A stretch of 64,000 nt of DNA from Dethiobacter alkaliphilus (GCA_016841605.1 JAENYV010000002.1:186001-250000), one strand, 5' to 3'; counted from the stretch's first letter, positions 26,435-36,120 are shown. Program-made: numbers and translations. Notes: a model not told the origin generated them from the sequence alone.

Positions 26435-27808
26435 CTAGCTCTTTTTTCTTATCCGTGCCAGGAAAAAGCCGTCCAGTCCATGTTTGTGCGGCTGGAGACG
26501 GACCATCCCATCCCCTTCTTCCTGCCTCCGCAGTTCCGGGGGCAAAAGAATTGCCGGCAAATCAGGGGCAGCCAGAGGCTCCTGCTCAAGAAAGCGCTGA
26601 ATTACATCGTTTGTTTCCTCCGGCTCTGTGGAACAGGCACTGTAAACTAAAACTCCTCCCGGCTGAAGAGCCTGGAAAGCACTCCTCAGCAGTTCGGCCT
26701 GCAGCTTGGCGAGTGAAAAAATATCTTGTTCCTTCCGTCGCCATTTTAATTCTCCTTTGCGCCGGATAACGCCTAAACCGGAACAGGGCACATCCAGTAG
26801 AACCCTCTGAAAAGAAACATGTTTTTTCTCACAGATAGTTCGCCCGTCAAGCTTCTCCGTCCGGATAATTTCAATATCCTGCCTCTTCATTGTCTCCTGC
26901 AGCAGTCGCAGGCGATGAGGATATAAATCTGCCGCAACGATGGTGCCTTTATTCTCCATAAGCATAGCCATATGAAGTGCCTTCCCACCGGGAGCACTGC
27001 ACAGATCGAGGACACTTTCCCCAGGCTTGGGATCGACTAGTGGGGCCACCAGCATAGAGGCTTCTCCCTGAATCTGAAAAAGACCATCCTTAAAACTTGT
27101 AAGATTAACCAATTTTTTTGTCAGTTCCAGGGTTAAACCTTCGGGAGCATAACGGCAGAACTCTGCCCCGACTCCTTCTTCCTTCAAAAGTTCCCTTAAT
27201 TTTTCTCGCGTTATTTTTAGGGTATTTGTGCGCACAGTCAGAGGAGCTACTTGATTATTTGCAGAACAAAGCTGCTCTGCTTCATCAAAACCCATTTGCC
27301 CGATCCAGCGTCGGACGATCCAGAGAGGATAAGAGTAAACAATGGAAAGATAGAAAGAAGGATTGTCATCCCTGGAAGGCCAGGGAATATCCTCTCCGGA
27401 CCGGATTATTTTCCGGAGCACAGCGTTAACCAAACCGGCAACCCCTTTATGCCCGAAACGATAAGCAAGTTTTACCGATTCATCAACTACAGCAGCCGCG
27501 GGAATCCGGTCCAGATATAAAAGCTGGTAAGCTCCAAGCCGTAAAATATTGCGTATCCATGGAGTTAAGTTATCAAGCGGAGAGGTCAGGAAAAGGGAAA
27601 GGACCCAATCCAGTGTATTCAATCGCTGAAGAACACCATAAGAAAGCCCTGTTAAAAGGGCCCTTTCTTCTTCAGCCGGAGAGAGCCTGGAAAGTAAACG
27701 GTTTAAAGCAAGATTGGCATAAGCCCCTTCCTCCACCTCTTTTAAAATTTTGAGGGCATAACTCCTCGCTGTCTCGTTTTCCCGTGTATTTACGATTTTT
27801 TCTCTCAA
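26435..27808 (-). CDS. rsmB: 16S rRNA (cytosine-967-C5)-methyltransferase
   Basis: 457 residues: N-terminal NusB-like RNA-binding domain (about 1-140) and C-terminal SAM-dependent RsmB domain with CSAPGGKALHMA, DVPCSGLGVIRRK (catalytic-cycle Cys) and YSACSTEPEE (second Cys; the family usually has TC here). TTG start at 27808. In the conserved fmt-rsmB-prpC order, with the zinc peptidase and DUF116 genes between fmt and rsmB. Confidence 0.96.
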   Translation of the reverse strand: MREKIVNTRENETARSYALKILKEVEEGAYANLALNRLLSRLSPAEEERALLTGLSYGVLQRLNTLDWVLSLFLTSPLDNLTPWIRNILRLGAYQLLYLDRIPAAAVVDESVKLAYRFGHKGVAGLVNAVLRKIIRSGEDIPWPSRDDNPSFYLSIVYSYPLWIVRRWIGQMGFDEAEQLCSANNQVAPLTVRTNTLKITREKLRELLKEEGVGAEFCRYAPEGLTLELTKKLVNLTSFKDGLFQIQGEASMLVAPLVDPKPGESVLDLCSAPGGKALHMAMLMENKGTIVAADLYPHRLRLLQETMKRQDIEIIRTEKLDGRTICEKKHVSFQRVLLDVPCSGLGVIRRKGELKWRRKEQDIFSLAKLQAELLRSAFQALQPGGVLVYSACSTEPEETNDVIQRFLEQEPLAAPDLPAILLPPELRRQEEGDGMVRLQPHKHGLDGFFLARIRKKS

Positions 27809-27824
27809 TCTATCCTCTTTCTCT

Positions 27825-28517
27825 CTATCTTCTTTCTCTTAACAATAAAAGTCTAAAAAGCTGTGCCAGAGCAACAGCAAGAGCAGCAACATAAGTTAAA
27901 GCCGCAGCACGGAGGACTTGCCCCGCTCCTTCCAGTTCTTCTCCCTGGAGGAAACCGCCTCCATCCAGAAGAGCCAGAGCTCTGCTGCTCGCATTTAATT
28001 CCACGGGCAAGGTAACTGTTTGAAAAAAAACAGCAAAAAGAAAGACAGCGATGCCGATATCCATTAAAAAACTCAGACTTCCGCTAAATAAAAAACCAAG
28101 GAAAAAAAGAGGGAAGGCTGCTTTCGAACCAAATCCGGCCAGGGGGAAAATAGCGTTGCGAACCCCCAGGAGAGCATAACCTGTATCGTGCTGGATGGCA
28201 TGACCCACCTCATGAGCGGCAATACCCAGAGCAGCAAGGGAATTATTGCGAAAAATTTCGGAGGAAAGCCGGACTACTTTGGCCCTGGGGTCATAATGAT
28301 CCGTCAACTGGCCCTGCGTAAGTTCGACCGGGATATCCTCCATCCCTGCCTCATCCAAAAGAGAGCGGGCAATTTGTCCTCCTGTTAACCGGTTGCGGGA
28401 AGATACCCTGGAGTAACGTGTGTAAGTACTTTTAACTTTGTTCTGAGCATAGAGGGCAAAAGCCATGGCCGGCAAAACAAGAAGAATAAAGCCGCTGTCA
28501 AAAAAGAACATTAACAT
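27825..28517 (-). CDS. yugP: Zinc metallopeptidase, YugP family
   Basis: A 230-residue integral membrane protein with about four hydrophobic segments and a gluzincin-like HEVGHAIQH motif (H102, E103, H106). The family (Zn_peptidase_2) is widespread in Firmicutes; substrates are unknown. Overlaps the DUF116 gene by 7 bp, so the pair is probably co-translated, and it ends 16 bp before rsmB. Confidence 0.9.
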   Translation of the reverse strand: MLMFFFDSGFILLVLPAMAFALYAQNKVKSTYTRYSRVSSRNRLTGGQIARSLLDEAGMEDIPVELTQGQLTDHYDPRAKVVRLSSEIFRNNSLAALGIAAHEVGHAIQHDTGYALLGVRNAIFPLAGFGSKAAFPLFFLGFLFSGSLSFLMDIGIAVFLFAVFFQTVTLPVELNASSRALALLDGGGFLQGEELEGAGQVLRAAALTYVAALAVALAQLFRLLLLRERR

Positions 28518-29320
28518 CTGACCTCCTTGCTTACTACTTCCCTATTTAGAAAAAAATCCAAAGCCTTTTCCACTTTTTGCAAATCAACCCTGGTATTAAA
28601 ACATGGTCCATTGGGTCTTTCATTCAGGATGCCGAAAACAGGCAGGGGAAAGGTGTCAAGAACTCCGCTGGAAAGATCCCTTTCACAGGCAACAGCCACA
28701 ATAATCTTAGGCTTATAGCGCTCCACCGCGCGGCGGGCTATCGTGCCTCCGGTGACAACTACCATATGAACTCCCCTGGATTCGGTTATCTCTAAAAGAC
28801 GGGCAATCTGGCACTTACCGCAACGTTTGCAGTTTGTGACAATCTTCGTAATCCTAACCGGACAACCGTCAAATTGTAAACAGTGAGGAAGGAGCACTAA
28901 TATTTTTTCCGCTTCTGTTTTGAGAGGATTTAAACACAAAAGCTGGTTATTTACTTCAATAAAAGAACGCTGTATTTTATCCTGGGCGATAGAGAGAAAA
29001 CGTCCTATTTGCAAGACAAACGGATAAAGGTAAAGTGTCCGACCCACAAACCACGCCAAACCAGGAAATGTCCGTTTTTTTACTATGGCAAAAATAATAC
29101 AGCAAAGGCCGCAAAGGATCAGGCCGGTGGAAAAAAAAGCAAGAGTAATGAGCACCATCGCCACGTTTCGCGAAAAAACGGCATCGGGATTTCCGGCGAT
29201 AACAAGAAAATAAACTATTATGATAATAATCAGGATTAGTGCCGAAAGTAAAAGGCCAAGAAATGTTCTTTTTTTTGTCTTACCCCCAACTGTTGCTATT
29301 TCATGCAAATTTTTCACCAA
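28511..29320 (-). CDS. DUF116 family membrane protein
   Basis: 269 residues. Two N-terminal transmembrane helices (about 22-45 and 53-80), then a cytoplasmic DUF116 domain with a Cys-rich motif LPHCLQFDGCPV...NCKRCGKC that suggests metal or Fe-S binding, and a VVVTGGTIARRAV segment. Function unknown; it is commonly found near fmt in Clostridia. Overlaps fmt by 20 bp. Confidence 0.87.
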   Translation of the reverse strand: MVKNLHEIATVGGKTKKRTFLGLLLSALILIIIIIVYFLVIAGNPDAVFSRNVAMVLITLAFFSTGLILCGLCCIIFAIVKKRTFPGLAWFVGRTLYLYPFVLQIGRFLSIAQDKIQRSFIEVNNQLLCLNPLKTEAEKILVLLPHCLQFDGCPVRITKIVTNCKRCGKCQIARLLEITESRGVHMVVVTGGTIARRAVERYKPKIIVAVACERDLSSGVLDTFPLPVFGILNERPNGPCFNTRVDLQKVEKALDFFLNREVVSKEVRC

Positions 29321-30248
29321 CCTGCAGGGAGTATCCCTTTAAAAAATCTCCGCTTTTCATTCTTTTTTTACCTTCCGGTTGCAGTTCAAGAACTTTAAGA
29401 GAACTTTTGGCTGTAGAAACGTCAAAAAAATCCTTTTCCACCCGGCAAATTGTTCCTGTCGAACCTAAAGATGCGGATACTTCTTCTATCTGTTTTTCCG
29501 GAACAGCCTTCCAAATTTTAATACGTTTTCCCCGATAGTATGTATAAGCTCCGGGAAAAGGATCCAGGGCCCGGATCTGATTGGTCAGGGAAAAGGCATC
29601 TTTTGACCAGTCGATTACTTCGTCCTCCCGGGAAAGGGGAGGAGCAAAGGTCGCTTTCTCATCTTCCTGGGGAATGCGCGGCACGTCTCCTCTTCCGATC
29701 AGCTTGAGCGCTTCCAGCAGTTTTTCCGCTCCCAGCACAGCCAAACGGTCATAAAGCATTCCAAAAGTCTCTTCCGGCTCAATCATGACTTTTTCCTGTA
29801 AAATTATGTCTCCGGCATCCATCCTGGAAGACATATAGAAAATAGAAACTCCCGTTGCCTCCTCTCCGGCCAGCAACGCTCTCTGTATAGGTGCAGCTCC
29901 CCGATAAGACGGAAGAAGAGATGGATGCAAGTTAATGGCCCCCAGAGGAGGAATCGCGAGAACGGCAGGCGGTAAGATCATTCCATAGGCAACGGCTACC
30001 AGTATTTCAGGCTTTAAATCCTGCAGGATGTTTTCCAACTCAACTTTACTCTGCGGTTGAAAGAGTTGTTGTCCATACTGTAAAGTCATCTCTTTCACAG
30101 GTGGCGAAGAAATTTTTTTCCCTCTTCCTGCCGGTCGATCCGGCCTGGTAATAACTCCTACAAGGTTAAGTCCATTGTCAAGCAGCAATTTAAGGGAAGG
30201 AAGAGCAAAAGGAGCGGTTCCGAGAAAAACAATTTTCTCATTCGGCAA
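29301..30248 (-). CDS. fmt: Methionyl-tRNA formyltransferase
   Basis: Formylates initiator Met-tRNA using 10-formyl-tetrahydrofolate. VFLGTAPFALPSL at the N-terminus, the catalytic region INLHPSLLPSYRGAAPIQRAL, and the C-terminal OB-like domain are present. The start is taken at TTG 30248 (315 residues, M-PNEKIVFLGT); GAGGTG lies about 9 nt upstream. Longer readings from 30251 or 30263 are possible. Lies 83 bp after def. Confidence 0.96.
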   Translation of the reverse strand: MPNEKIVFLGTAPFALPSLKLLLDNGLNLVGVITRPDRPAGRGKKISSPPVKEMTLQYGQQLFQPQSKVELENILQDLKPEILVAVAYGMILPPAVLAIPPLGAINLHPSLLPSYRGAAPIQRALLAGEEATGVSIFYMSSRMDAGDIILQEKVMIEPEETFGMLYDRLAVLGAEKLLEALKLIGRGDVPRIPQEDEKATFAPPLSREDEVIDWSKDAFSLTNQIRALDPFPGAYTYYRGKRIKIWKAVPEKQIEEVSASLGSTGTICRVEKDFFDVSTAKSSLKVLELQPEGKKRMKSGDFLKGYSLQVGEKFA

Positions 30249-30331
30249 CAAAGAACACCTCAACTATCTGTTCAAACTAAAAGTTTTCGTGAAAAGTCCA
30301 AAGTCAAACGTTTAGATTTTAGACTCCCGGA

Positions 30332-30814
30332 TTACGATTTTTCCCGTAGTTTTTCCAGTTCTTCAGGAGTAAGGATATGTGATGCCCTGTCGACAAAAAG
30401 GATCCCTTCCAGATGATCAATTTCATGCTGGAAAACCCTGGCCAAAAAGCCTTTTGCATTAAGACGGACCTCTTTCCCTTCCCTGTCCAGCCCGGTCACT
30501 TGAACATGCTCAGCCCGGGAAACTTCACCATAAATGCCTGGAAAGCTCAAGCAACCTTCATAATCCACAACATTACCCTTGCTGGAGGCAATAACCGGGT
30601 TAACCAGTTCCAGAATAGCGTCTTCATCGCGGACGACAATAACTCTTTTGGATATTCCGACTTGAGGAGCCGCCAGACCTGCCCCTTCAGAGTCGATCAT
30701 CGTCTCGGCCATATCATCCAGCAATTGCTGTAAACCGGGTGTAAACCGGTTTACCTGTTCGGCCTTTTTTCGTAAAACAGGGTCTCCATTTTTTCTGACA
30801 TTTCTTAAAGCCAT
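30332..30814 (-). CDS. def: Peptide deformylase
   Basis: Removes the N-formyl group from nascent proteins. 160 residues with all three family motifs: GAGLAAPQVG (45-54), EGCLSFPG with metal ligand C88, and QHEIDHLEG with H130, E131 and H134. Between priA and fmt, as in many Firmicutes. GGGGAGG precedes its start. Confidence 0.97.
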   Translation of the reverse strand: MALRNVRKNGDPVLRKKAEQVNRFTPGLQQLLDDMAETMIDSEGAGLAAPQVGISKRVIVVRDEDAILELVNPVIASSKGNVVDYEGCLSFPGIYGEVSRAEHVQVTGLDREGKEVRLNAKGFLARVFQHEIDHLEGILFVDRASHILTPEELEKLREKS

Positions 30815-30835
30815 CTTTCAACCTCCCCATCAATA

Positions 30836-33091
30836 TTATAACATCATCTGGGGATTAAAATCCACCGTTACACGAACATCTTTCTTTAATTCTTTCCGAA
30901 AATTCCAGACGATCTCTCTGATTTCATTTTCGAGCCGGTGCAATTGATCTCCTTTAAAGACAATATGAAAACGATAATACCCTTCTTTTTTTTGCAGGGG
31001 AGCAGGAAAAGGTTCCGACAGAACAGGAACAGGGGCCTTCTGCCCTGTCAGGGATAATCCTGCCTGCAGCCTTTTTTTTAGTTTCATGGCATAGTACCTG
31101 GCCTTTTCCTCATCCGGAGAACTGCAACAAAATAAAAGCATCTCCGAAAAAGGCGGGTATGTCAGACGTGAGCGTCTGCCGGCTTCTTCAGCAATAAAAC
31201 CTTTATAATCATGGGAAGCTGCTCCCTTAATACTATAATGCCAGGGGGTATACGTCTGTATAATTACTTTTCCTTTTTTTTCACCTCTTCCAGCCCGGCC
31301 GGCCACCTGAGAGAGCAATTGAAAAGTTCTTTCACCAGCCCGAAAGTCCGGTAGGTGAAGCGTAATATCTGCAGCGATCACCCCGACCAGGGTCACTCCC
31401 GGAAAGTCAAGGCCTTTGGCCACCATCTGAGTCCCAATAAGCACCTGCGCTTTTTTTTCGTTAAAAGCCTTCCACATTTTAAAGTGAGTTCCTTTTACTG
31501 CCGTTGCATCGCTATCCATGCGGATAATTTCAACCCCTGGAAATCGCATGTTCATTTCTTTTTCTACCTTTTGCGTTCCCAGTCCAAAACTCCTCAAATA
31601 GGGGCTGCCGCATTCAGGGCAGATCTGGGAAGCTTCGCTGCGATACCCACAGAAATGGCATTGAAGATGTTCCGGAGATGTATGATAAGTCAGGGAAACG
31701 GAACAAAAAGGACAGCGGATGACAAAACCGCAAACCCTGCAAAGCTGAAAACCGGCAAACCCTCGCCGGTTAAGGAAAAGAATGACCTGTTCCCCTCCGG
31801 CCAGAGTTTCTTTAATGGCGGAAAGCAGGACACGGCTGAAGATACTCCGATTCTTTTGTTGGAACTCTCTGCGCATATCCACGATCTGAACTGCCGGTAG
31901 GAAACGCCCCTCCACTCTTTCGGACATTTCCACCATCTTTAACTCTTTCTTTTGAACCTTCAGATATGAATCAAGGGAAGGTGTTGCACTACCCATGAGT
32001 AAAAGGGCCTCATGATAAACGGCTCTTTTTTTGGCAACATCACGGGTGTGATAACGGGGAGCTTCTTCCTGCTTATATGTATTCTCATGTTCTTCATCAA
32101 TAACAATGAGACCGATATTGTCCAGAGGGGCAAAAACAGCGGAACGGGCCCCCAGGACTATTCGTGCTTCTCCTCTTTTTACTCTCCACCACATATCATA
32201 TCTTTCCCCCGGCGACAGGCTGCTGTGTAGGAGGGAAAATTGCCCGGCAAAGCGTCCCCTGAACTGATTAATAATCACCGGGGTCAAAGCTATTTCAGGG
32301 ACCAGGATTAAAACGGTTCGCCCCTGGCTTAAAACTTTTTCCGCGGCCCGAAAATAAAGTTCCGTCTTCCCGCTCCCGGTTATCCCATAAAGTAAAAAAT
32401 GTTTTTGTGTATCCTCAAATCCTTTTAAAATTGCCTGCCAGGCCTTTTCCTGTTGCCCGGTCAAAATTACACCGGGCCTGGAATCCGTCTCCATCAGCTT
32501 CTCATCCCCGGGGACCCGGATCTGAGAAAGCTTATCAACCCTTACAAAGCCCTTGTTTACCAGGGAGGTAAGGCTTTGACGCCCGGCCCCCGTTTTCTCT
32601 CTAAGATTGTCCCAGGAAACTCCCTCTTGGCCGGCGAAGGCAACATACTCAAGAATTAATGCCTGCCGCAGCGCCTTTTTTCTCAGCCTGCTGCTTTCCT
32701 CCAACAAAAACGACTTTGTTTGGAGCGGAAAAATAACCTCATCATATTTTGGTTTAATCCTGTCTCTCCCGGGCGGAAGGCAAAGCCGAATCGCTTCAAT
32801 CCAGCGGGAAAAAAAATACCTTGATACCCAGTAAGTTAAATCAATAAACTCCGGTGACAGACCGGCGGCCGAGCTATCTACACTTAAGACCTCTTTTGGA
32901 TTGTGAACAGAAGTTTTTTCTTCCAAAGAAACAACAAAAGCTTTAACTGTCCCGGAGCGAAAAGGAACAATTACCTGGGATCCGACCCGGACCTGCTCTC
33001 GCAGTCCTGCAGGTATAAGGTAATCAAAGGGTTTATCAACACCATCATTAATCAGGTCAACAATCACACGGGCATACTGTTTCGTTTCCAT
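30836..33091 (-). CDS. priA: Primosomal protein N' (replication restart helicase PriA)
   Basis: Reloads the replisome at collapsed forks. About 750 residues: N-terminal 3'-end-binding domain, helicase motif I GITGSGKTELY, DEEHENTYKQ (motif II), a zinc-binding insert with two pairs of CxxC-type motifs (CRVCGFVIRCPFC, CHFCGY...CPECG) and motif VI QVAGRAGRG. ATG at 33091 (METKQYARVIV) fits family starts; GTG at 33103 is also open. AAAAGG upstream. Confidence 0.96.
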   Translation of the reverse strand: METKQYARVIVDLINDGVDKPFDYLIPAGLREQVRVGSQVIVPFRSGTVKAFVVSLEEKTSVHNPKEVLSVDSSAAGLSPEFIDLTYWVSRYFFSRWIEAIRLCLPPGRDRIKPKYDEVIFPLQTKSFLLEESSRLRKKALRQALILEYVAFAGQEGVSWDNLREKTGAGRQSLTSLVNKGFVRVDKLSQIRVPGDEKLMETDSRPGVILTGQQEKAWQAILKGFEDTQKHFLLYGITGSGKTELYFRAAEKVLSQGRTVLILVPEIALTPVIINQFRGRFAGQFSLLHSSLSPGERYDMWWRVKRGEARIVLGARSAVFAPLDNIGLIVIDEEHENTYKQEEAPRYHTRDVAKKRAVYHEALLLMGSATPSLDSYLKVQKKELKMVEMSERVEGRFLPAVQIVDMRREFQQKNRSIFSRVLLSAIKETLAGGEQVILFLNRRGFAGFQLCRVCGFVIRCPFCSVSLTYHTSPEHLQCHFCGYRSEASQICPECGSPYLRSFGLGTQKVEKEMNMRFPGVEIIRMDSDATAVKGTHFKMWKAFNEKKAQVLIGTQMVAKGLDFPGVTLVGVIAADITLHLPDFRAGERTFQLLSQVAGRAGRGEKKGKVIIQTYTPWHYSIKGAASHDYKGFIAEEAGRRSRLTYPPFSEMLLFCCSSPDEEKARYYAMKLKKRLQAGLSLTGQKAPVPVLSEPFPAPLQKKEGYYRFHIVFKGDQLHRLENEIREIVWNFRKELKKDVRVTVDFNPQMML

Positions 33092-33353
33092 GTCTGAAGG
33101 CACATCCTTTTAGGCATAAGTCAATGTCCCATGTCAAATATTTAAACTTCTTTTTGGAACTTTTAACCCCGGACTTTAGACTTTAGACTGAATCTGAATC
33201 AAACTACTGTTTCATTATTTCTACGGATATATTATAATACTGTATGAAGAAGTCGGAAGTCTACATCAGAAAAATAAGAAAACAGTTGGGCGAATACCTG
33301 AATAGTAACATAATACCGGCTTAAAGAGAAGCTATGAAAAGGGGCGCATAAAC

Positions 33354-33974
33354 CTGTTCAAACAGAAAATAGGTCATATAATTAAACAAAATAATAACTG
33401 GATCATTCTGTCAGTTTTTTTCTTTCTTCTTGGTATTATGGTCTCTTTCTTGCCTTTGGGAGGAAGACAATTTTTTCTCGCCGATTTAACGACAAACCAG
33501 CAGCAGATCATGCAGGAAATGGCCGAGATAATCTTTACCAGCCCACCGATTGTGGGAATTGTCCTTCTTTTTCTTAATAACCTTCTGGCTTCCCTCTATG
33601 TTGTCTTGCTGGGAATAATTCTGGGGCTTCCTCCCCTGCTGGGCCTTTTTACCAACGGAGCTTTCCTGGGCACTATCATGGCCGGACTGAGCCGGGAGGG
33701 AGTTAACGCCCTGGCTTTTTTCTCTCTAGGAGTTTTACCGCATGGTATTTTTGAATTGCCTGCTTTTTTCCTCGCCGCAGCCTTTGGTCTAAAAATGGGT
33801 TTTCATATCATTTTCCCGTTGCCGCAAAAAAGACGGGGTGAAAGTATCATTTTTATTTGGAAAGAATTCTGGGCAGTCCTTCCTCTCCTCCTCAACCTCC
33901 TGATTCTGGCCGCGGTTATCGAAATTCTGGTTACTCCTCACCTCTTAAACCTGGTAAACTTTCCTACGGTCTAA
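33354..33974 (+). CDS. SpoIIM-family membrane protein (stage II sporulation protein M-like)
   Basis: About 206 residues with five hydrophobic helices and the SpoIIM-type core LFTNGAFLG...LPHGIFELPAFFLAA. SpoIIM acts with SpoIID and SpoIIP in septal peptidoglycan remodelling during engulfment; whether this is spoIIM itself or a paralogue is open. The first ATG (33438) falls in the middle of the first membrane helix, so the start must be earlier. CTG at 33354, 9 nt after AAGGGG, is the only well-placed candidate in the open frame. Monocistronic, divergent from priA; a TATAAT at 33233-33238 lacks a good -35. Confidence 0.82.
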   Translation: MFKQKIGHIIKQNNNWIILSVFFFLLGIMVSFLPLGGRQFFLADLTTNQQQIMQEMAEIIFTSPPIVGIVLLFLNNLLASLYVVLLGIILGLPPLLGLFTNGAFLGTIMAGLSREGVNALAFFSLGVLPHGIFELPAFFLAAAFGLKMGFHIIFPLPQKRRGESIIFIWKEFWAVLPLLLNLLILAAVIEILVTPHLLNLVNFPTV

Positions 33975-33994
33975 CAAAATTTATTGAAAAACAA

Positions 33995-34022
33995 ACGGGC
34001 CTGAAGGCCCGTTTTATTGTTT
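33995..34022. terminator. Terminator between spoIIM-like gene and coaBC
   Basis: ACGGGCC-TGAA-GGCCCGT hairpin (33995-34001/34006-34012) followed on the plus strand by TTTTATTGTTT; on the minus strand it is followed by TTTGTTTTT. It can serve both convergent genes. Confidence 0.8.
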
Positions 34023-34068
34023 AATGCCGTTTAATTATGATAAGATACCTTTTAATTTTACCTCTCTC

Positions 34069-35271
34069 TTACCTTCCCCGGTGATCTTTAATACGATCCA
34101 GTATCAAATGGGAAAGGTGATACTTTGTCATGAGAGGAATATCTTCAACAAAGCCTCCTTGATAAAGCAGGCGGACAATATTCGTATCAACCTGAAAGCC
34201 GGCCCCTTTTTGCCCCAGGTCATTAGCTACAATCATATCCAGGTTTTTTTCTTCCATTTTTTTCCTGGCATGTTCTAATAGTTTTTCCGTCTCCGCGGCA
34301 AAGCCCACCAGAAACTGTTTGTTTTTTTTAGCACCGATTTCTTTGAGGATGTCAGGGTTGCGTACCAGGTTCACCTGCATCTCGCCGGCTTTTTTTATCT
34401 TTTGCGAAAAGTTCTCTACCGGCCGGTAATCAGCCACCGCAGCAGCTTTAACGACAATATCAGCCTTCTCAAGTTTGTCCATCATAACCGCATACATTTC
34501 CCTGGCGGAAACAACCGGGCGGAAATCAATACCTGCGGGCGGTTCCAGAGCTGTCGGACCGCTAACCAGAACAACGTTGGCCCCCCTCTCCCGGGCGGCA
34601 CGCGCCAGGGCATAACCCATTTTGCCACTGGAATGATTGCTGAGAAAGCGGACCGGATCCAGCGCTTCTCTGGTAGGACCTGCTGAAATAAGCACATTAA
34701 CTCCCTGGTAATCTTTCTCGGAGAAGAGCTTTTTCTTAATCAATTCAAGTAGTTCCAGAGGCTCTACCATACGACCCTTCCCTGTTTCACCGCAAGCAAG
34801 ATCACCGTCATTCGGGTCTGCAATTACATAGCCTCTTTTTCCCAGAAGAAAAATATTTCCTTTTACAGCAGCATTCTCCAGCATGGTCGTATTCATGGAA
34901 GGAGCTAAGATAACAGGACATTTTTCCAAATCAACAGCTAAAAGAACGGTTGAAAGAAAATCATCTGCAATCCCCGCTGTTAGCTTCCCCAGAATATTTG
35001 CCGTAGCCGGAGCAACGATGACCAGATCCGGTTCACGGGCCGTCTGGATATGGGCCGTAGCAGTCCTGTAACCACTATCGAAAAGAGATGAGTAAACAGG
35101 GCGTCCTGTAAGTGCGTGCATCGTCAACGGGGAAATAAACTTTTTGGCGGAACGGGTCATGATCACCTGTACGGAACAACCTTCCCGCACAAGTAACCTG
35201 GCCAGTTCAGCACTTTTGTAAGCGGCTATCCCTCCGGATATTCCCAGCAAAATTGTCTTATCTTGCAGCAA
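34069..35271 (-). CDS. coaBC: Phosphopantothenoylcysteine decarboxylase / phosphopantothenate-cysteine ligase
   Basis: Two consecutive CoA steps in one 400-residue protein. N-terminal FMN-dependent CoaC half with ISGGIAAYKSAELARLL, the conserved His of TMHALTGRPV and the APSMNTTML motif; C-terminal CoaB half with SAGPTREALDPVRFLSNHSSGKMG and KAAAVADYRP. TTG start at 35271 with a weak ribosome binding site. Follows rpoZ by 24 bp. Confidence 0.96.
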   Translation of the reverse strand: MLQDKTILLGISGGIAAYKSAELARLLVREGCSVQVIMTRSAKKFISPLTMHALTGRPVYSSLFDSGYRTATAHIQTAREPDLVIVAPATANILGKLTAGIADDFLSTVLLAVDLEKCPVILAPSMNTTMLENAAVKGNIFLLGKRGYVIADPNDGDLACGETGKGRMVEPLELLELIKKKLFSEKDYQGVNVLISAGPTREALDPVRFLSNHSSGKMGYALARAARERGANVVLVSGPTALEPPAGIDFRPVVSAREMYAVMMDKLEKADIVVKAAAVADYRPVENFSQKIKKAGEMQVNLVRNPDILKEIGAKKNKQFLVGFAAETEKLLEHARKKMEEKNLDMIVANDLGQKGAGFQVDTNIVRLLYQGGFVEDIPLMTKYHLSHLILDRIKDHRGR

Positions 35272-35295
35272 TCAAATACACCCACTTTGAAAACA

Positions 35296-35502
35296 TCACT
35301 TAATCCCGTCCTTGATCCTTTGAAAAGTAATCCTGCCCTGGGCAACATCTTCCAGCGCTGAAGTGACTTCTTTAAAAGCTCCGGCCTCTTCTTTTAAAAT
35401 TTCACGCTCTCTGAGGCTCCGGGCTCTTTTTGCCGCCATTATAACAAGAGAATATCTGCTGTCGACCTTTTTCAGCATTTCGTCAATGGAAGGATATATC
35501 AA
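35296..35502 (-). CDS. rpoZ: DNA-directed RNA polymerase omega subunit
   Basis: 68-residue assembly subunit of RNA polymerase. The typical opening [27 protein letters not shown] (read in parts: PSIDEML, SRYSLV, AAKRAR) is clear. In the conserved gmk-rpoZ-coaBC order, 6 bp after gmk. Confidence 0.96.
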   Translation of the reverse strand: MIYPSIDEMLKKVDSRYSLVIMAAKRARSLREREILKEEAGAFKEVTSALEDVAQGRITFQRIKDGIK

Positions 35503-35508
35503 AGCTTA

Positions 35509-36120
35509 TCACCTTTTCCCAATGATATCTTCAAGAAATTTTTTATTTCTTTCAACCCGGCATTTTTCAGCCGCAATTATTCCTTCTATATCTTTTACCG
35601 CTCGGGAAACAATATCATTAATAATCACGTAATCGTACTTCCAGACTTCCATCAGTTCATGGCGAGCGGTTTTAAACCTGTCTTTAATCGCGTCAGGAGT
35701 ATCGGAACCCCGACCGTTAATTCTCTGCCAGAGTTCCTCCATGCTGGGAGGAAGGAGAAAAATAGAAATCCCTTCTGCGGAACTGCTGCGTATCTGTGCG
35801 GCTCCCTGGACATCTATTTCCATAATTACATCATAATCTTTTTGACGTAATTCTTCCACCTCTCCGGCAAGAGTTGCATAAAAGTTACCATGCACTTTTG
35901 CCCATTCCAAAAAAGCTCCCTGATTCTTTAATTCATAAAATTTCTTTTCACTAACAAAATGATAATCGACCCCATCCTCTTCCCCCTTCCTGGGAGGACG
36001 CGTCGTCAGGGAGGTAGTACGCACCAGATGCCGGTTTTCTCGGCAAAGAACCCGACAAATAGTACCTTTTCCCACTCCGGAAGGTCCTGATAAAACGATC
36101 AGCAATCCCTTACTCATCAT
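35509..36120 (-). CDS. gmk: Guanylate kinase
   Basis: Phosphorylates GMP to GDP. P-loop LSGPSGVGKGT near the N-terminus, TTRPPRKGEEDGVDYHF GMP-binding segment and MEIDVQGA. The start is at one of two adjacent ATG codons (36120 or 36117), preceded by GGAAGAG; this gives about 203 residues, the normal size. A longer open frame to 36387 overlaps remA and has no homologous look. Follows remA by 19 bp. Confidence 0.96.
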   Translation of the reverse strand: MMSKGLLIVLSGPSGVGKGTICRVLCRENRHLVRTTSLTTRPPRKGEEDGVDYHFVSEKKFYELKNQGAFLEWAKVHGNFYATLAGEVEELRQKDYDVIMEIDVQGAAQIRSSSAEGISIFLLPPSMEELWQRINGRGSDTPDAIKDRFKTARHELMEVWKYDYVIINDIVSRAVKDIEGIIAAEKCRVERNKKFLEDIIGKR

